Shown here: positions 1-9,765 of the stretch, one piece after another
Layout of the letters: each line of letters opens with the position of its first letter
How positions within the stretch are numbered: the first letter of the stretch is position 1
Origin: CAWDDA01 sp963813345
GTDB taxonomy: Bacteria > Acidobacteriota > Blastocatellia > RBC074
Assembly: GCA_963813345.1 (NCBI GenBank)
Contig: CAWEYR010000024.1
Location: 1-64,000, forward strand
Direction: 5' to 3'
Length of the DNA stretch: 64,000 bases
Translations under genes and position numbers: made by a program
Notes under the pieces: model-generated
The model's database searches: none
What the model was told of the DNA's origin: nothing
Seen by the model: only the letters and a program-made list of their open reading frames with translations

Positions 1-2
1 AG

Positions 3-732
3 TCTCGTTGGGCCTCGGAAGAAAGTCTACGGAAACTGAGCGGCCGACTATTTATATCTCCAGGACGAGGAGCGACGGCGCATCGCCGCCGAGCGTGTGC
101 ACCACGGCCTGGGACAAAGCCTCGCGATCATAAACAACCGAGCGCTGATCGGCCTTCGGGGCGCGGCCGACCCGGAACGGGTCGCGGAACAGCTCGAGGA
201 GATTTCATTCACCGCTTCGTCGGCGATTGATGAGGTGCGAGAGATAGCCCACAACTTGCGCCCCCATGAGCCGGGACATACAACCTGGGCTGAACCAGGC
301 AGTCAAATCAATGGTCGTGAAGGTCTCCGACTCCTCATCGATCCGACTCACCTCAGACAGGTCCTAGACGAATTCGATGGCTTGTTACCTTCTGAGGCCG
401 AGACGAGCATCTACCGTATCGTTCAAGACGGGCTCAATAAATCGTCAAGCATGAACAAACTTAACCGAAGCGCTGGTTTCTATTAAAGCGGATCGGCAAT
501 GGGTGTGGTAATTACCGTTGCCGACAACGGCAAAGGGATTCCTAAGCCGACCGCCGGCGGGGGGACCGGGGACGGACGCGGCTTCGGGCTGGTCGGGATC
601 GCCGAACGGGCGCGCCTGCTCGGTGGGTCCTGTCTGGTCAACTCAACTCCAGGCCGAGGCACGACCCTCACGTTGACGGTGAGATTGTCTGAGGTGGAAC
701 GTGGGAGACAAAATAACCATAGTGATCGCTGA
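3..732 (+). CDS. NarL-type sensor histidine kinase, partial and frame-broken
   Basis: The gene enters from the left edge, so its sensor part is missing. One frame reads SEESLRKLSGRLF. After a break near 55 the next frame gives the HisKA_3 dimerisation box (QDEERRRIAAERVHHGLGQS); the phosphoacceptor position follows the usual ERxHHGLGQ pattern. After further breaks between about 280 and 490, the HATPase_c domain appears with ADNGKGI (N/G1 box) and GFGLVGIAERARLLGG (G2 box). It would phosphorylate a LuxR-type regulator, most likely the one overlapping its 3' end. At least three frame breaks are needed to read it through, so it is either heavily error-affected or decayed. The family is sure; whether it is functional is not. 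Confidence 0.75.
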
Positions 733-1361
733 CGATCACCCGATGTTTCGCCATGGCCTGCGACAGGTGATCGAAGCGGATCCCGGCTGGGCAGTTCTGG
801 GTGAAGCAGAGGACGGCGACCAGGCGCTCGAACTCATCAGCACCCTGCGGCCGTACATCGCAGTCCTCGACATCTCGATGCCCGGGCGAAACGGGTTCGA
901 AGTCGTCAGCGCACTGCGCGAAAAGAAGGTCGGGGTGGCCATCATCTTCCTCACAATGTATTGGAGGAAAACTTCTTTCAGCGCGCGCTCGACCTTGAAG
1001 TTCAAGGTTATCTCCTCAAGGATAGCGCCGAGGTTGACATCGTCAGCGCGATCAAAGCGGTCTCCGGCGGTCGGCACTATACGTGTCCCGCGCTGACGTC
1101 TTACCTCATCAAGATCGTCAGACCGCCGCTTCCGCTCCCACGCGCCACCACGGTCAAGGGCTGGAATTGCTCTCGCCGACCGAGCGACGCGTGCTCGAAT
1201 TGATCGCCGAATACAAGACCAGTAAAGATATCGCCGACGAATTATGCGTCAGTCCCCGAACGGTTGAAACCCATCGCACCAACATTTGCCAGAAAATCGG
1301 TCTCCATGGCAGGGATGCCCTCATGAAGTTCGCCCTCGAGCACAAAACCTCCCCAGAGTAA
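701..1361 (+). CDS. NarL/FixJ-family response regulator (receiver + LuxR HTH), frame-broken
   Basis: A GTG start gives a receiver domain (IADDHPMFRHGLRQ; phospho-acceptor Asp in AVLDISMPG; Thr in FLTMY) and then a LuxR-type HTH (LSPTERRVLELIAEY, ADELCVSPRTVETHRTNI). Frame breaks lie near 957 (after FLTMY; restored as EENFFQRALDLEVQGYLLKDS) and near 1130 in the linker. The start overlaps the kinase end by about 30 bp, so the two are translationally coupled and probably cognate partners. The order of domains and the length after repair (about 220 residues) are normal for the family. DNA binding through the C-terminal HTH is expected; the target genes cannot be read from here. Confidence 0.85.
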
Positions 1362-1377
1362 GGCTCAGCCAAGAAGG

Positions 1378-1432
1378 AAATACGTAGCCCAAAATACGTA
1401 GAACTACATAGCCTAAAATACGTGACATGCCG
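1378..1432. promoter_or_regulatory. Repeated AAATACGTA motifs upstream of lone receiver gene
   Basis: Three AAATACGT(A/G) words and one CTACATAG word occur within about 55 bp (AAATACGTAGCCC, AAAATACGTAGAAC, TACATAGCC, AAAATACGTGAC). Two of them contain the palindrome TACGTA. They lie in the gap between the LuxR-type regulator and the next receiver gene. This looks like an array of binding sites for a dimeric regulator, possibly the adjacent LuxR-type protein, but that is inference from position only. Confidence 0.35.
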
Positions 1433-1585
1433 GATGTGTGGAGTGCCCGAGGGCTCTATCATTCTCCCTTCGAAAGCCTGAACCGCTCGGGCGCGGCGGC
1501 CCGCGAATAGTCGATCAAATGGGTGCGGTCCGGAACTCCCTGTCGTAGCTGCTCGAGCGGTTGAATGGCAACAAGGCGGAGAGAC

Positions 1586-1922
1586 ATGGAAGTCATGATC
1601 GTGGAAGACAACGCACAGGTGCGGAGGATGGTACGAAGTTTTCTCGTCGACCTGGTTGCCGAGTTCGTCGAGTGCACTGACGGAAGACGAAGCACTGGCC
1701 GCCTACGCAATGCACCACCCTGACTTGGTATTGATGGATATCGGGATGAAACGAATGGATGGCTTCGACGCTACCAGGATGATTAAGGAGACCTTTCCGA
1801 GGGCACTCGTTGTCATCGTGTCGCAGTGGGACACCCCAGCCTTGCGCGAAGCTGCGAGGCAGTCAGGCGCCGAGGGTTACGTAAACAAAGCGAGCCTGGT
1901 TCCGCTCCGCGACATGATGTGA
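1586..1922 (+). CDS. Lone receiver-domain response regulator, one frame break
   Basis: The start is an ATG preceded by GGCGGAGAG. The N-terminus MEVMIVEDNAQVRRMVRSFL carries the acidic pocket, and the second frame carries the phospho-Asp (LVLMDIGMKRMDGFDATR), the Ser/Thr switch (VVIVSQWD) and the Lys region (EGYVNKASL). The frame changes near 1680. There is no output domain: the protein ends about 110 residues in, so it is a CheY/Spo0F-like single-domain regulator. It sits 41 bp upstream of the next histidine kinase in the same orientation, which suggests a phosphorelay or a modulating role. Confidence 0.8.
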
Positions 1923-1963
1923 GAGGCCGGGCGAATCTATAACTCGCGAATCGAGGAGGGAAT

Positions 1964-2822
1964 GTGCAAAGCGTCATCAGGATGAACCGGGTGATGGTCG
2001 TCTACGACGAGATCGCCCCCATCAAACGGGTAGAGGCCTTGAAGGAAAGAGAGGAGTTGGTCCGCGCCGTCCGAACCGCTCGGGCCGAAAAGGAGCAGGC
2101 GGAGGAGCAACTGCGGGAACTGAGCGGGCGACTGATCAACGCGCAGGAGGACGAACGCCGTCGCATCGCCCGTGAGTTGCACGACGATCTAAATCAGCGG
2201 CTGGCGCTGCTCTCGATCGAACTGGAGCAGTATGGTCAGCGCCATCCCAGGTCTCTCGAGGAGCATCGCCAGCGGATGCGGGAAGTGTGGGGACGCGTCC
2301 ATGGATATCCGCCCACGTTCACCGCCTGTCCCACCAACTCCACCCGTCAAAGCTCGACACACTTGGTCTGGTAGCGGCCCTCAAGAGCCTCTGTCATGAC
2401 CTCTCAAAACGGAAAGTGCTCAGCCCGGAGTTCACCAACCGCCAGGTCCCTGGGGTCATTTCCAAAGACGTCGCACTGTGTCTGTTCCGAGTTGTACAGG
2501 AAGCCCTGAGTAATGCCGCCAGGCACAGCGGCGCGCAGGCGGTGAACGTGGAATTGGTCGGAGACGCAAGGGACTCAACCTGCTCGTCTCCGATGCCGGC
2601 GTGGGCTTCGATGTCGAGATGGTCGCGCGGGGCTGCGGGCTCGGCCTGATCAGCATGCGGGAGCGGCTGCGCCTGGTGGGTGGGGAATTCTCGATCGAGT
2701 CCGCACCGGGGCAGGGCGTGCGCATCTCTGCACGCGTACCCCTGGCCGCTGCCGGCTCCTCGACACGAACTTCTAAACTCCGCGATGGTGCGGAAAGACT
2801 TCACTCGGTAGCCCGACTATAA
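1964..2822 (+). CDS. NarL-type sensor histidine kinase, cytoplasmic, two frame breaks
   Basis: A GTG start follows a strong CGAGGAGGG ribosome site; the overlapping ATG at 1962 hits a stop after seven codons. The N-terminus has a coiled-coil stretch rich in Glu and Arg (about residues 20-55) and then the HisKA_3 box (LINAQEDERRRIARELHDD; His is the phosphoacceptor). After a break near 2300 the X region continues (RLSHQLHPSKLDTLGLVAAL) with the N box (VVQEALSNAARHSGA). A second break near 2575 leads to the G boxes (VSDAGVGFDVE, GLGLISMRERLRLVGG). No transmembrane segment or PAS domain is visible, so input must come from the coiled coil or a partner such as the receiver encoded just upstream. 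Confidence 0.85.
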
Positions 2823-2866
2823 CTGACTGTAACCGAGTGTAACTAACCTACCCTCGGAGGATCGTT

Positions 2867-3512
2867 ATGAAACGCACGCGTGTCTTGATAGCCGATGACC
2901 ACAATATGGTGCTCGATGCCTTCAAGCATCTGATTGAAAATGAATTCGAAGTCGTGGGAACGGCGTCTGACGGGCGCTCACTGATTAAGGCCGCGGCCGA
3001 GCTGAAGCCGGATGTAATTGTGCTCGACATCTCGATGCCGCTGCTCAACGGATTGGACGCAGGCCGGCGGCTCAAGCAATTGGCGCCCTCAGTCAAGCTG
3101 GTTTACGTGACGATGGATCAGGACGCGGACCTCGCCGCCCAAGCCTTTCGCAACGGCGCTTCGGGCTACCTCCTCAAGAACTCGTCAGCTTCCGAGCTGC
3201 CGAAAGCGATCCGTGAGGTGGCCATGGGGAGGTCTTATGTGACGCCGCTGGTGACCGAAGGGATGGTCGGTAGTTTCCTCCGCAGGCCCGGGCGTTCCAA
3301 GGGCACTCGCAAGCTGACCGCGCGACAGCGGGAGGTGGTCCAGTTGCTGGCCGAGGGGTCGCGCGATGAAAGAGGTGGCTGCCATTCTCGACATCACCCC
3401 GCGCACCGTCGCCTTCCACAAGTACACCGTGATGGGGCAGCAACAGATCAAGTCCAACGCCGATTTGATCCAGTTCGCGATCAAACAACACCTGGTGGCG
3501 GCCCAGACCTGA
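2867..3512 (+). CDS. NarL/FixJ-family response regulator, frame break before the HTH
   Basis: The ATG follows a good CGGAGGA site. The receiver domain is intact (LIADDHNMVLDAFKHLIE; phospho-Asp in VIVLDISMPLLNG; GYLLKNSSASELPKAI). The LuxR HTH begins KLTARQREVVQLLAEG. After a frame change near 3360 it continues MKEVAAILDITPRTVAFHKY. The repaired protein is about 215 residues, normal for the family. It lies 45 bp after the second kinase, so these two are the likely cognate pair. Confidence 0.85.
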
Positions 3513-3978
3513 GAACCAGACATTCGCCATCCCGGCCGATACCGGGACGATGAGTTAACTACGAGGTGACGAAGGGCACGCATGGAGAGGAGGGATTATC
3601 TATCTTCGTGTCCTTCGTCTCCTTGTGGTTTTACGTCTGACATTGTCCCGCTGCGTGACCAGGTCCCCTCCCAAAGTTTCCTCCCAAAACTGTCACTTTT
3701 GCCAGTAGTTTCCCTGCGAGACAGCATCTAGTATCGATGTTGTTACGTCAGAGATTGTGGCGGCGCCCGGCTTCCATGACGCTGGTTTCGCATACCAGCC
3801 GCAGCCGGCCCTTGGCACAGGGGAAAGAACCGCGTCCTTTGAAAGCGCAGGCTTTCAACTCACGCGCAGCTGTCACAGGCTGAGCGCAAAAAAACGGTTA
3901 CGGGTTCCGGCACCTCGTCGCATCAAACGGCCCTCCGTTTCGAATCTCAGACGATCTCTCGCTGACTGGACGGGTATC
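3513..3978. other. Intergenic, no gene seen
   Basis: About 465 bp with no supported gene. An open frame exists through the second half, but its residues show no pattern typical of a protein before the receiver domain that starts at 3979. It probably holds the promoter of the next gene; no clear -35/-10 pair can be assigned. Confidence 0.5.
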
Positions 3979-4398
3979 TTGATTCGGACTCGCATATTAC
4001 TCGCTGAAGACCACGCTGCCATGCGCGAGAGGGTGCTGGAACTGCTTGAACCCGAATTCGAGGTGGTCGCCGTTGTTGACAACGGGCAGGCTCTGCTAGA
4101 GGCCGCGGTCAGCATCCGTCCCGACGTCATGATTGTCGACATCTGCATGCCGATCCTGAGCGGCATCGAAGCCGCGCAACAACTGCGCGAGACCGGCTCG
4201 ACCGCGAAGATTGTCTTCCTGACCGTACACGAAGACCCGGACTTCCTCCGCGCGGCGCTGGCCGCCGGCGGGTCCGGCTATGTCGTGAAATCGTGCCTGG
4301 CCTCCGACCTGCGCACGGCGATCAAGGAGGCCCTCGCGGGCCGCGTATTCGTCTCTCCGACCATCGCCTTGTCCAGCCTGGATGATGACGACGACTAA
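3979..4398 (+). CDS. Single-domain response regulator
   Basis: A TTG start at 3979 is chosen because the receiver fold begins three residues later (IRTRILLAEDHAAMRERVLEL); the open frame extends upstream but is not protein-like. It has the acidic pair AEDH, phospho-Asp in VMIVDICMPILSG, Thr in VFLTVHED and Lys in GYVVKSCLASDLRTAI. It is 139 residues long, intact, ends in an Asp-rich tail and has no output domain. It closely resembles the receiver of the preceding LuxR-type regulator, as if derived by duplication and loss of the HTH. It may act as a phosphate sink or competitor in the same signalling cluster. Confidence 0.8.
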   Translation: MIRTRILLAEDHAAMRERVLELLEPEFEVVAVVDNGQALLEAAVSIRPDVMIVDICMPILSGIEAAQQLRETGSTAKIVFLTVHEDPDFLRAALAAGGSGYVVKSCLASDLRTAIKEALAGRVFVSPTIALSSLDDDDD

Positions 4399-4919
4399 CC
4401 GAGGCGTGGTCAATCGAGGCTAGTTCGACATCCTCGCCGCAGGCGTGAGGCAACTGCAGAGAGGTCGTTTCGATCGAGACCGCGACTGGCATGATAATGA
4501 TAAGAACCATTTGCCTGATAGCAGACGGCGGGTCCTCGGAGCTGGAGCAATCTCGGCTGGGATGAAACTGAGCGGAAAGTTAAGGAGGGCCAAAAGGAGA
4601 GGCAACTGATTTGTCAGCTTCTTGTTTTCGGACCATATCTCTACCTGAACGCGCCCTAGAGCGCGGTATCACAGGTCATCGCCTGGCATTAGTGAACATT
4701 TCGAGCGAGTGGCATTGTCCCGCTCGATCGGGTGAACTTCTTGTTCGCTCTTTCCCGAATGTAGTGATGAGGGCGGAGGGCCGAATAACAGCCCGGGGGC
4801 GAAACACTAACAGGCGGCGGTCATCGTCTGTTTCTATTTCTGTGGGCAAAACGCCTGGACTTCAAAATGTCCGTCCGACCGTGGCCGCCGCTCCCTAATC
4901 TGCTCTTGCGCGTGCCTCA
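4399..4919. other. Intergenic, no gene seen
   Basis: About 520 bp lie between the end of the two-component cluster and a convergent minus-strand gene. A 95-codon plus-strand frame at 4611-4898 lacks a ribosome site, domains and a plausible composition. Nothing else is supported. Confidence 0.5.
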
Positions 4920-5636
4920 TCAACTGCCTACCTTGCGGTGACCTGAGTTTGACACGTTGACGGCCACGTTTTTCGCCGGGGCGTTGAGCGTGGTCTGCGC
5001 CGCATAGCTTGTGGCGTCCGGGAGAGTGGCAAACCTCACGTCGAGGCTGACATGGTCTTTGTCGGTCTCCAGGTACGTGGAAACCTTCAGCGCGAGCACG
5101 CGATTGCCGACGATATCCACCTCGACCGATAGCGTATCACCTGGCTTCAGGTAATCGCGGAAATTCAAGCGAATACGTTTGCCCGGTTCGAGCATATCGA
5201 GGGAAACCTTACCGGCATCCTTGGACGCCTGGATCTTCGCCGGATCTGGAGGGACGTAGAGCTTCACCAAGCCGACGGCCTGCTGCATGTACTCGGTCAA
5301 TTCTTCTTTTTTGTTCTCGATCATTTTGCCGCGCACGCCGCGCTTCTTGTCCTGCGGCGGGGGTGCCCCCACGGGGACTTTCTGAACCGCCCCGTCCGCG
5401 GCGTAATAGCAGCGGTTCTGCTGGCGGGATTTTTCCTCGCCTTTCAGGCTGACCGCGGTGGTCTCGATCCACTCGTACTTTTTCAGCTGGGCCTGGCTTT
5501 GGGCCAGCGACTGTTTGAGCGCGGCGACATGCTGCTGGACCTGGGGCGATTGAGCTTGCGCGATCACTGGCGGGCCGGGGCTCGCCAGGATGGCAAAGGC
5601 AGTGATCAAGATGGTGATGAGTTTCGAGCGTCTCAT
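4920..5636 (-). CDS. Secreted protein of unknown function
   Basis: The start is the ATG giving MRRSKLITILITAFAILASPGPPVIAQA, a clear signal peptide, with AGGAG just upstream. The mature part (about 210 residues) begins with a Gln-rich amphipathic helix (residues 30-60) and continues with mixed alpha/beta sequence that includes a Lys/Glu-rich segment and a KPGDTLSVEVDIVG region. There is no enzyme motif. I do not recognise a named family; similar acidobacterial secreted proteins exist, but that is from memory. It is probably periplasmic or surface-exposed. It lies downstream of and in the same orientation as an outer-membrane barrel gene, which may share its transcript. Confidence 0.7.
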   Translation of the reverse strand: MRRSKLITILITAFAILASPGPPVIAQAQSPQVQQHVAALKQSLAQSQAQLKKYEWIETTAVSLKGEEKSRQQNRCYYAADGAVQKVPVGAPPPQDKKRGVRGKMIENKKEELTEYMQQAVGLVKLYVPPDPAKIQASKDAGKVSLDMLEPGKRIRLNFRDYLKPGDTLSVEVDIVGNRVLALKVSTYLETDKDHVSLDVRFATLPDATSYAAQTTLNAPAKNVAVNVSNSGHRKVGS

Positions 5637-5735
5637 AAGATGTCTCCTCGTTGTGTACTCTTGCGAGTGGTGTCGTTTGTCATGGAGTCCGTTCCTTGCC
5701 AACAATCGCAGCGGTCGTCGGCAGAGAAACCATCG

Positions 5736-6748
5736 CTAGAAACGGAACCCGAATCCCCCAACGAATCCGCTCAACGCAACGTCCATGATCACGCCGTTGC
5801 GTCTGTAGTCGACGTCCAGATGCCGATAACCTAAGACAGTGAAGAAGCGCGAACTGAAGTTGAATCCGAGACCGCCAAACAATTGCCAACTTAATTCGGA
5901 GCCGATTCCGAAACCCCCAATATCAGCCTTTGCTGTCACGTAAGCAGCCCTCGAAAGGGCAGCCCTTAACCGCAGCCCGACAACCGGATCAGCCCAGGTC
6001 TGCGTTCCGGCCGCCGTGACGCGCTGTTCGCCTTGCCTCAGTTCAAGCTTGTTATCAAGATGCCATAGGCGGAATCCCCCCATCACATCTAACGTAGCAC
6101 CTTCACTGTGGGCAACCGCATACCCGATCTCGGGGTCGAAAAGAAAAGTCTTTGACGTCACCTGAGCACCCGAAAACAATGGCCCTGGCGTGGCTCTATC
6201 GTCGGAAAGGTTCATATACATAGTGTCGGCAACAAAGCTCCATCTTCCTCCCCACCTTGCCTCGAATGCCACGAAAGCGCCAAAGTTAAGTTCGTCGATG
6301 ATGTCGGCGAAACTGGCGTCGACTCTTATCACGCGGCCCAACGCTCCAACGTCGCCCTTGAAGCTGGAGAACCACATGTAGGGTACCAGTTGAAACCGTG
6401 TCGAATCGGATGACGTGGACTGTGAAGTGCAGGGGCAGGCGCTTCCCCGTCCTCGCCATCAGCCATTGTGTAATCACTCACAGGCTTTGTGTGACGGGAT
6501 GAGCGATTCTCTTCGGTGGTGCGCTCCCGGTGTTCAAGGAGATATTTCGGACGGCGGCTGTCATCGGCTGTGAAATTGTATGCGGTTCTGGAATTCAATC
6601 GTGCCAGGATAGCGGCCGTGTTCACAGCGTTGAGAGTCTTCTCTTCCGTCTGCGCGTGCGCGGGAACGTTGACGCAGATTATTATCCATCCGAGCAACAG
6701 GATCATTCCTAATGCGTGCGGCACGGTCTGTTTCAATAATCGATTCAT
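5736..6748 (-). CDS. Outer-membrane beta-barrel protein, one frame break
   Basis: It begins MNRLLKQTVPHALGMILLLGWIIICVNVPAHAQ, a signal peptide. After a polar linker (residues about 35-125) and a frame change near 6390, it reads as alternating hydrophobic strands (WFSSFKGDVG, NFGAFVAFEARWGGRWSFVADTMYMNL, GFRLWHLDNKLEL, YVTAKADIGGFGIGSELSWQLFGGLGFNF, GYRHLDVDY). It ends in GGFGFRF. The C-terminal Phe is the signal used by the Bam machinery to insert barrels. About 8-10 strands fit an OmpW/OmpA-size barrel. The substrate is unknown. Confidence 0.75.
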
Positions 6749-6940
6749 GCCGGATACCTCGCCTCCCTCCTCCAATCGATGAGTGGAGGAATCAGCCTTG
6801 TCGTCAATTCCCTTTTTATGGCGACTCCTGGTAACATTTGGCTCAGTGCAAGCCCTTGATCTATTGAAGGTTGATTGTATCGGCGGGTGGTTTGGCTGAA
6901 TACTGTTAGAAATAACAGTTCACACGGGAAAGATTGACAG

Positions 6941-7162
6941 CTAATAAATCCGGTCGGGCGCCTTCACCGCAGCCTTGACCGATTTGAACTTGCCTCTGTA
7001 AATCCATTGTTTTACCTTCGGATAGCTTACGCCCGCATGCTGCGCGGCTTTCATGTAATCGAAGTAATTCCATGGATCATCTACTCCTATAACCACTGAC
7101 CTGAATACGATACGAATGAATATACGGTTTAACACGCTTTTCGCCGCAGATTGCGGACGCAA
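6941..7162 (-). pseudogene. Remnant of a MerR/excisionase-type HTH gene
   Basis: The middle of this frame reads KAAQHAGVSYPKVKQWIYRGKFKSVK. This matches the HTH_17/MerR pattern of small excisionase-like proteins (AAxxLGVSxxTVxxWIxxGKLxAxK). The sequence before it is not protein-like and the usual GGHHRI end is degenerate (KAPDRIY). It therefore looks like a decayed fragment beside the mobile-element scar to its right. Confidence 0.4.
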
Positions 7163-7173
7163 GCACTAGAACG

Positions 7174-7665
7174 ATGAACAGAGTCCTTCTTCCTGCTGTG
7201 TTATTGCTGATGGCCGGAGCACTCGCTCAGATGAGGGCCAGTACAGTCGATGCGCAGGAGCGAGTAGGTGAGCTTCGTCTGGAAGTGATTGACCCCTCCG
7301 GTAGGGCATTGGAAGCAGCGGGGAACCTGGAGAACACTCGTACGGGAGTGATGAGAAGGTTTCAGACTGATGCGCAAGGCAGCTGTACTTTGAAGGATCT
7401 GCCCTTTGGACGGTACCGGGTCGAGGTATCCAAAGACGGATTTGCGCGGCAATCGGTGCTGATTGATGTGCAGTCAGCGACTCCGATCTCGCGCACTGTG
7501 ACCATGGCTTTGGGCAATCTGGCATTCGACGTTGACGTCGTTGCTACAACGCCGTTGCGCGGCGGCGATATCGAATCGAACGAGATTCCAAGCCCGGTGC
7601 AGGTTGCAAAGCACGTCGACATCGAACAGAGCGGCTCGCTGAACGTTTCGGATTTTCTGAACCGT
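7174..7665 (+). pseudogene. TonB-dependent receptor, 5' fragment
   Basis: A signal peptide (MNRVLLPAVLLLMAGALAQM) is followed by a carboxypeptidase-regulatory beta-sandwich (residues about 30-115: GELRLEVIDPSGRALEAAG, LPFGRYRVEVSKDGFARQS). The plug-domain start follows (VVATTPLRGGDIESNEIPSPVQVAKHVDIEQSGSLNVSDFL). Homologous receptors continue for several hundred residues more, but here receptor-like sequence stops near 7665 and a structured, non-protein sequence begins. No continuation appears beyond the insertion sequence to the right, so the gene is truncated rather than simply interrupted. Confidence 0.7.
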
Positions 7666-8240
7666 CGCTTTAATCCACTACATCTCGCCCATACCTTCGC
7701 CGCTTCCCGCGCACTCGCTACTACGTCAGCTCCGACTTCTCTCCTCCACCGGACTCCCGGCTGCCCTGCCCTTTGATCCTTCGGCGTCCGAGTCGAGGTC
7801 GGATCGCTTCCTCGCGCCGCCGGCAGTTTCATGCCGGACCGCCACCCGCCGCGTTTCTCGACACCGGTCCGCGACCCCCGGTGCTACGGGCTTCGTGAGG
7901 ATAGTCCTCCCTGGATGACGCTACCTGCCTCTGTCTGACCGCGCCACCCCGCATCACGCCCGGTTTCTCCGGCCCGGACACGCTCACTGGTCCGTTCCCG
8001 CTGGGGGCTTCGCCTCACGCCGCAGGTTGGCCTTCCACCGGACGCCTTATTCACGAGGTTCGCTTCATGCGGCTCGGTCTTTTGTCTCGGACCCTCCGGA
8101 CCCCGCCTCGCGGCGACGCCCTGTCTTTGACTACTCCGCCCAAGAGCGGTCGGCGGAGGCCAGACTTACACTGCCTAGATTCACACACTGCCAGGCATAC
8201 GGGTCTCCAAATAGGTATGCTGAATGTCGAGCCATGCGTC
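7665..8240 (-). mobile_element. Structured element fragment, possibly the 5' leader of a group II intron
   Basis: This GC-rich stretch reads poorly as protein in all frames but is full of complementary blocks on the minus strand (GAGCCGCATGAAGCGAACCTCG, AAGGCGTCCGGTGGAAGGCC, GGCCGGAGAAACCGG, GGAGAGAAGTCGGAGCTGAC). From memory such sequence resembles the structured leader that precedes the reverse-transcriptase gene of bacterial group II introns. No reverse transcriptase is present: the element breaks off where the truncated receptor gene begins. The identity is a recollection and needs a covariance-model search. Confidence 0.35.
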
Positions 8241-8286
8241 GGGGTCTGGTAGTGTAAGACTATCAGGTTAAAAGAAGGAGTGAATC

Positions 8287-9374
8287 ATGGCTAGAGACAT
8301 TCAGCAAAGAATCAGGCCACGGGAGTTTTCAGTTTTTGCGGGTCTCGACGTGGACAAGAAGCGAATAGCGGCGACGTTCAGCGATCATGATGGCGTTTTG
8401 GCATCGGTTCAGATGGCTTATAGTTCTCGTCAGTTGGTGAATTATCTTCGTAAGCATTGTGGCAATGACACGGTTGCTTTGGCTTATGAAGTGGGACCTA
8501 CAGGCTTTGGCTTGTATGACGATTTGGAAGCGGCAGGCTATCGGTGCCTGGTGGTAGCTCCGTCGATGGTTCCGAGCGCTCCTGGGAAGCGGGTCAAGAC
8601 AAATCGGCTCGACAGCAAGAAGCTTTCCGTAGCATTGCGCGGAGGACAGTTGCAGTCGTTCATGTTCCACCTGGTATCTACCGCGAGTTACGTCATTTGG
8701 TCCAACTGCGAGACAGCCACGTTCGGCAAATGACTGCGTCCAAGTTCAGGATCAAGGCCCTGCTTCTCTATGAAGGCATCGAATTTCCTGAAATTCCTGG
8801 CAATGGGCAGTGGACGCGACCAGTACTAAAGAGGATAGCCACCTTGCCGTGCAAGGATTCAGTTCGATTTAAGCTCAACAGTCTGCTTGCAACTTTAGCG
8901 TTCCACAAGGATGAGACCTTGGCAGCGCTAAGGCAAATAAGGAAGTTCTGCGAACAAGAGGAAGAGCTCAGGCAATCGATCAATTATCTTTGTACGGTCC
9001 CCGGAATCGGTTGGATTACAGCAAGCCACTTGGTAGCGCGGATCGGAGACTGGCGGCTTTTGCACAGTCCAGACCAGATTGCCGGATTCCTTGGATTGGT
9101 CTCGAGCGAACACTCTACTGGGGATAGAGTGGAACGTGGGTCGATCACGCGGAGTGGTGACAGCCGATTGCGAAACAAGCTGATCCAGGCAGCTTGGACA
9201 TCTATTCGCAAAGACGAGGAACTCCACGAGTTCTATCGGCGAATCTATAGCCGACATCCGCGTCAGATTGCCGCTCGCAAGGCGATCGTCGCTGTTGCGC
9301 GCAAGCTGACGACCAGGATTTATGCAATTTTGAAAGAGCAACGGGCGTTCAAGCCAAGGCCCTTGAGTAATTGA
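8287..9374 (+). CDS. IS110/IS1111-family transposase, one frame break
   Basis: A good AAGGAG site precedes the ATG. The N-terminal RuvC-like DEDD domain begins FAGLDVDKKRIAATFS and continues through ALAYEVGPTGFGLYDDLEAAGY, CLVVAPSMVP and KTNRLDSKKL. After a frame change near 8650 come the helical linker and the Transposase_20 domain (LCTVPGIGWITASHLVARIGDW; FLGLVSSEHSTGDRVERGSITRSGDSRLRN), in which the Ser region supplies the recombinase serine. Full repaired length is about 360 residues, normal for IS110. The enzyme catalyses RNA-guided recombination in this family. The break means it is inactive unless it is a read error. Confidence 0.9.
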
Positions 9375-9640
9375 GCTCCTTTGACTAAGGAGGCGGTCGG
9401 CTCCAGGGTGCGCCTCGACGCCGCACAGAACGAAGAGGACGATTAGTCCTCATCTACGATTCGTTTTTGGAGACAGAGGACCCGGGGCCAAATGCTTGCC
9501 CTTGACAGTGGGCCGCATATCGAGTGAGTGAGACGGTCTGAGCCGTGCCACGAATAGCAGTCAGTCGCAACAAGTCAGAGGATCCGAGCCCGATTGAACA
9601 GCGTACGCAAGTGGGTTAGGCCCGCGATTCGGTGCTAACA
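9375..9640 (+). ncRNA. Candidate seeker/bridge RNA of the IS110/IS1111 element
   Basis: The transposase is followed by about 260 bp of non-coding but strongly structured sequence. Perfect small hairpins are visible: CTCCTT-TGACT-AAGGAG just after the stop codon; GAGGAC-GATTA-GTCCTC enclosed by an outer ACGAA/TTCGT stem; and ACGG-TCTGAG-CCGT. The upstream non-coding end is short. IS1111-type members of this family encode their guide RNA 3' of the transposase, so size and place fit. The exact RNA ends and guide loops cannot be fixed from one copy. Confidence 0.5.
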
Positions 9641-9765
9641 ACTAGTATGCGAGGAGCGTGACGTCGCCTCAAAGAGGATAGGAATTCACGCCCCCCCTCC
9701 CGTCCCCCCCAAGGGGGGAAGCACGAGTCCCCTCCTGATAGGGGAGAGGTACGTTGTGGATGACT

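Noticed and set aside
4611..4898. 95-codon plus-strand frame
   Set aside because: No ribosome site, no domain and an Arg/Ser-rich composition typical of chance frames in GC-rich DNA.
8027..8257. Two overlapping frames upstream of the IS110 transposase
   Set aside because: They lie in the structured element fragment and look like readings of paired RNA-like sequence, not proteins.
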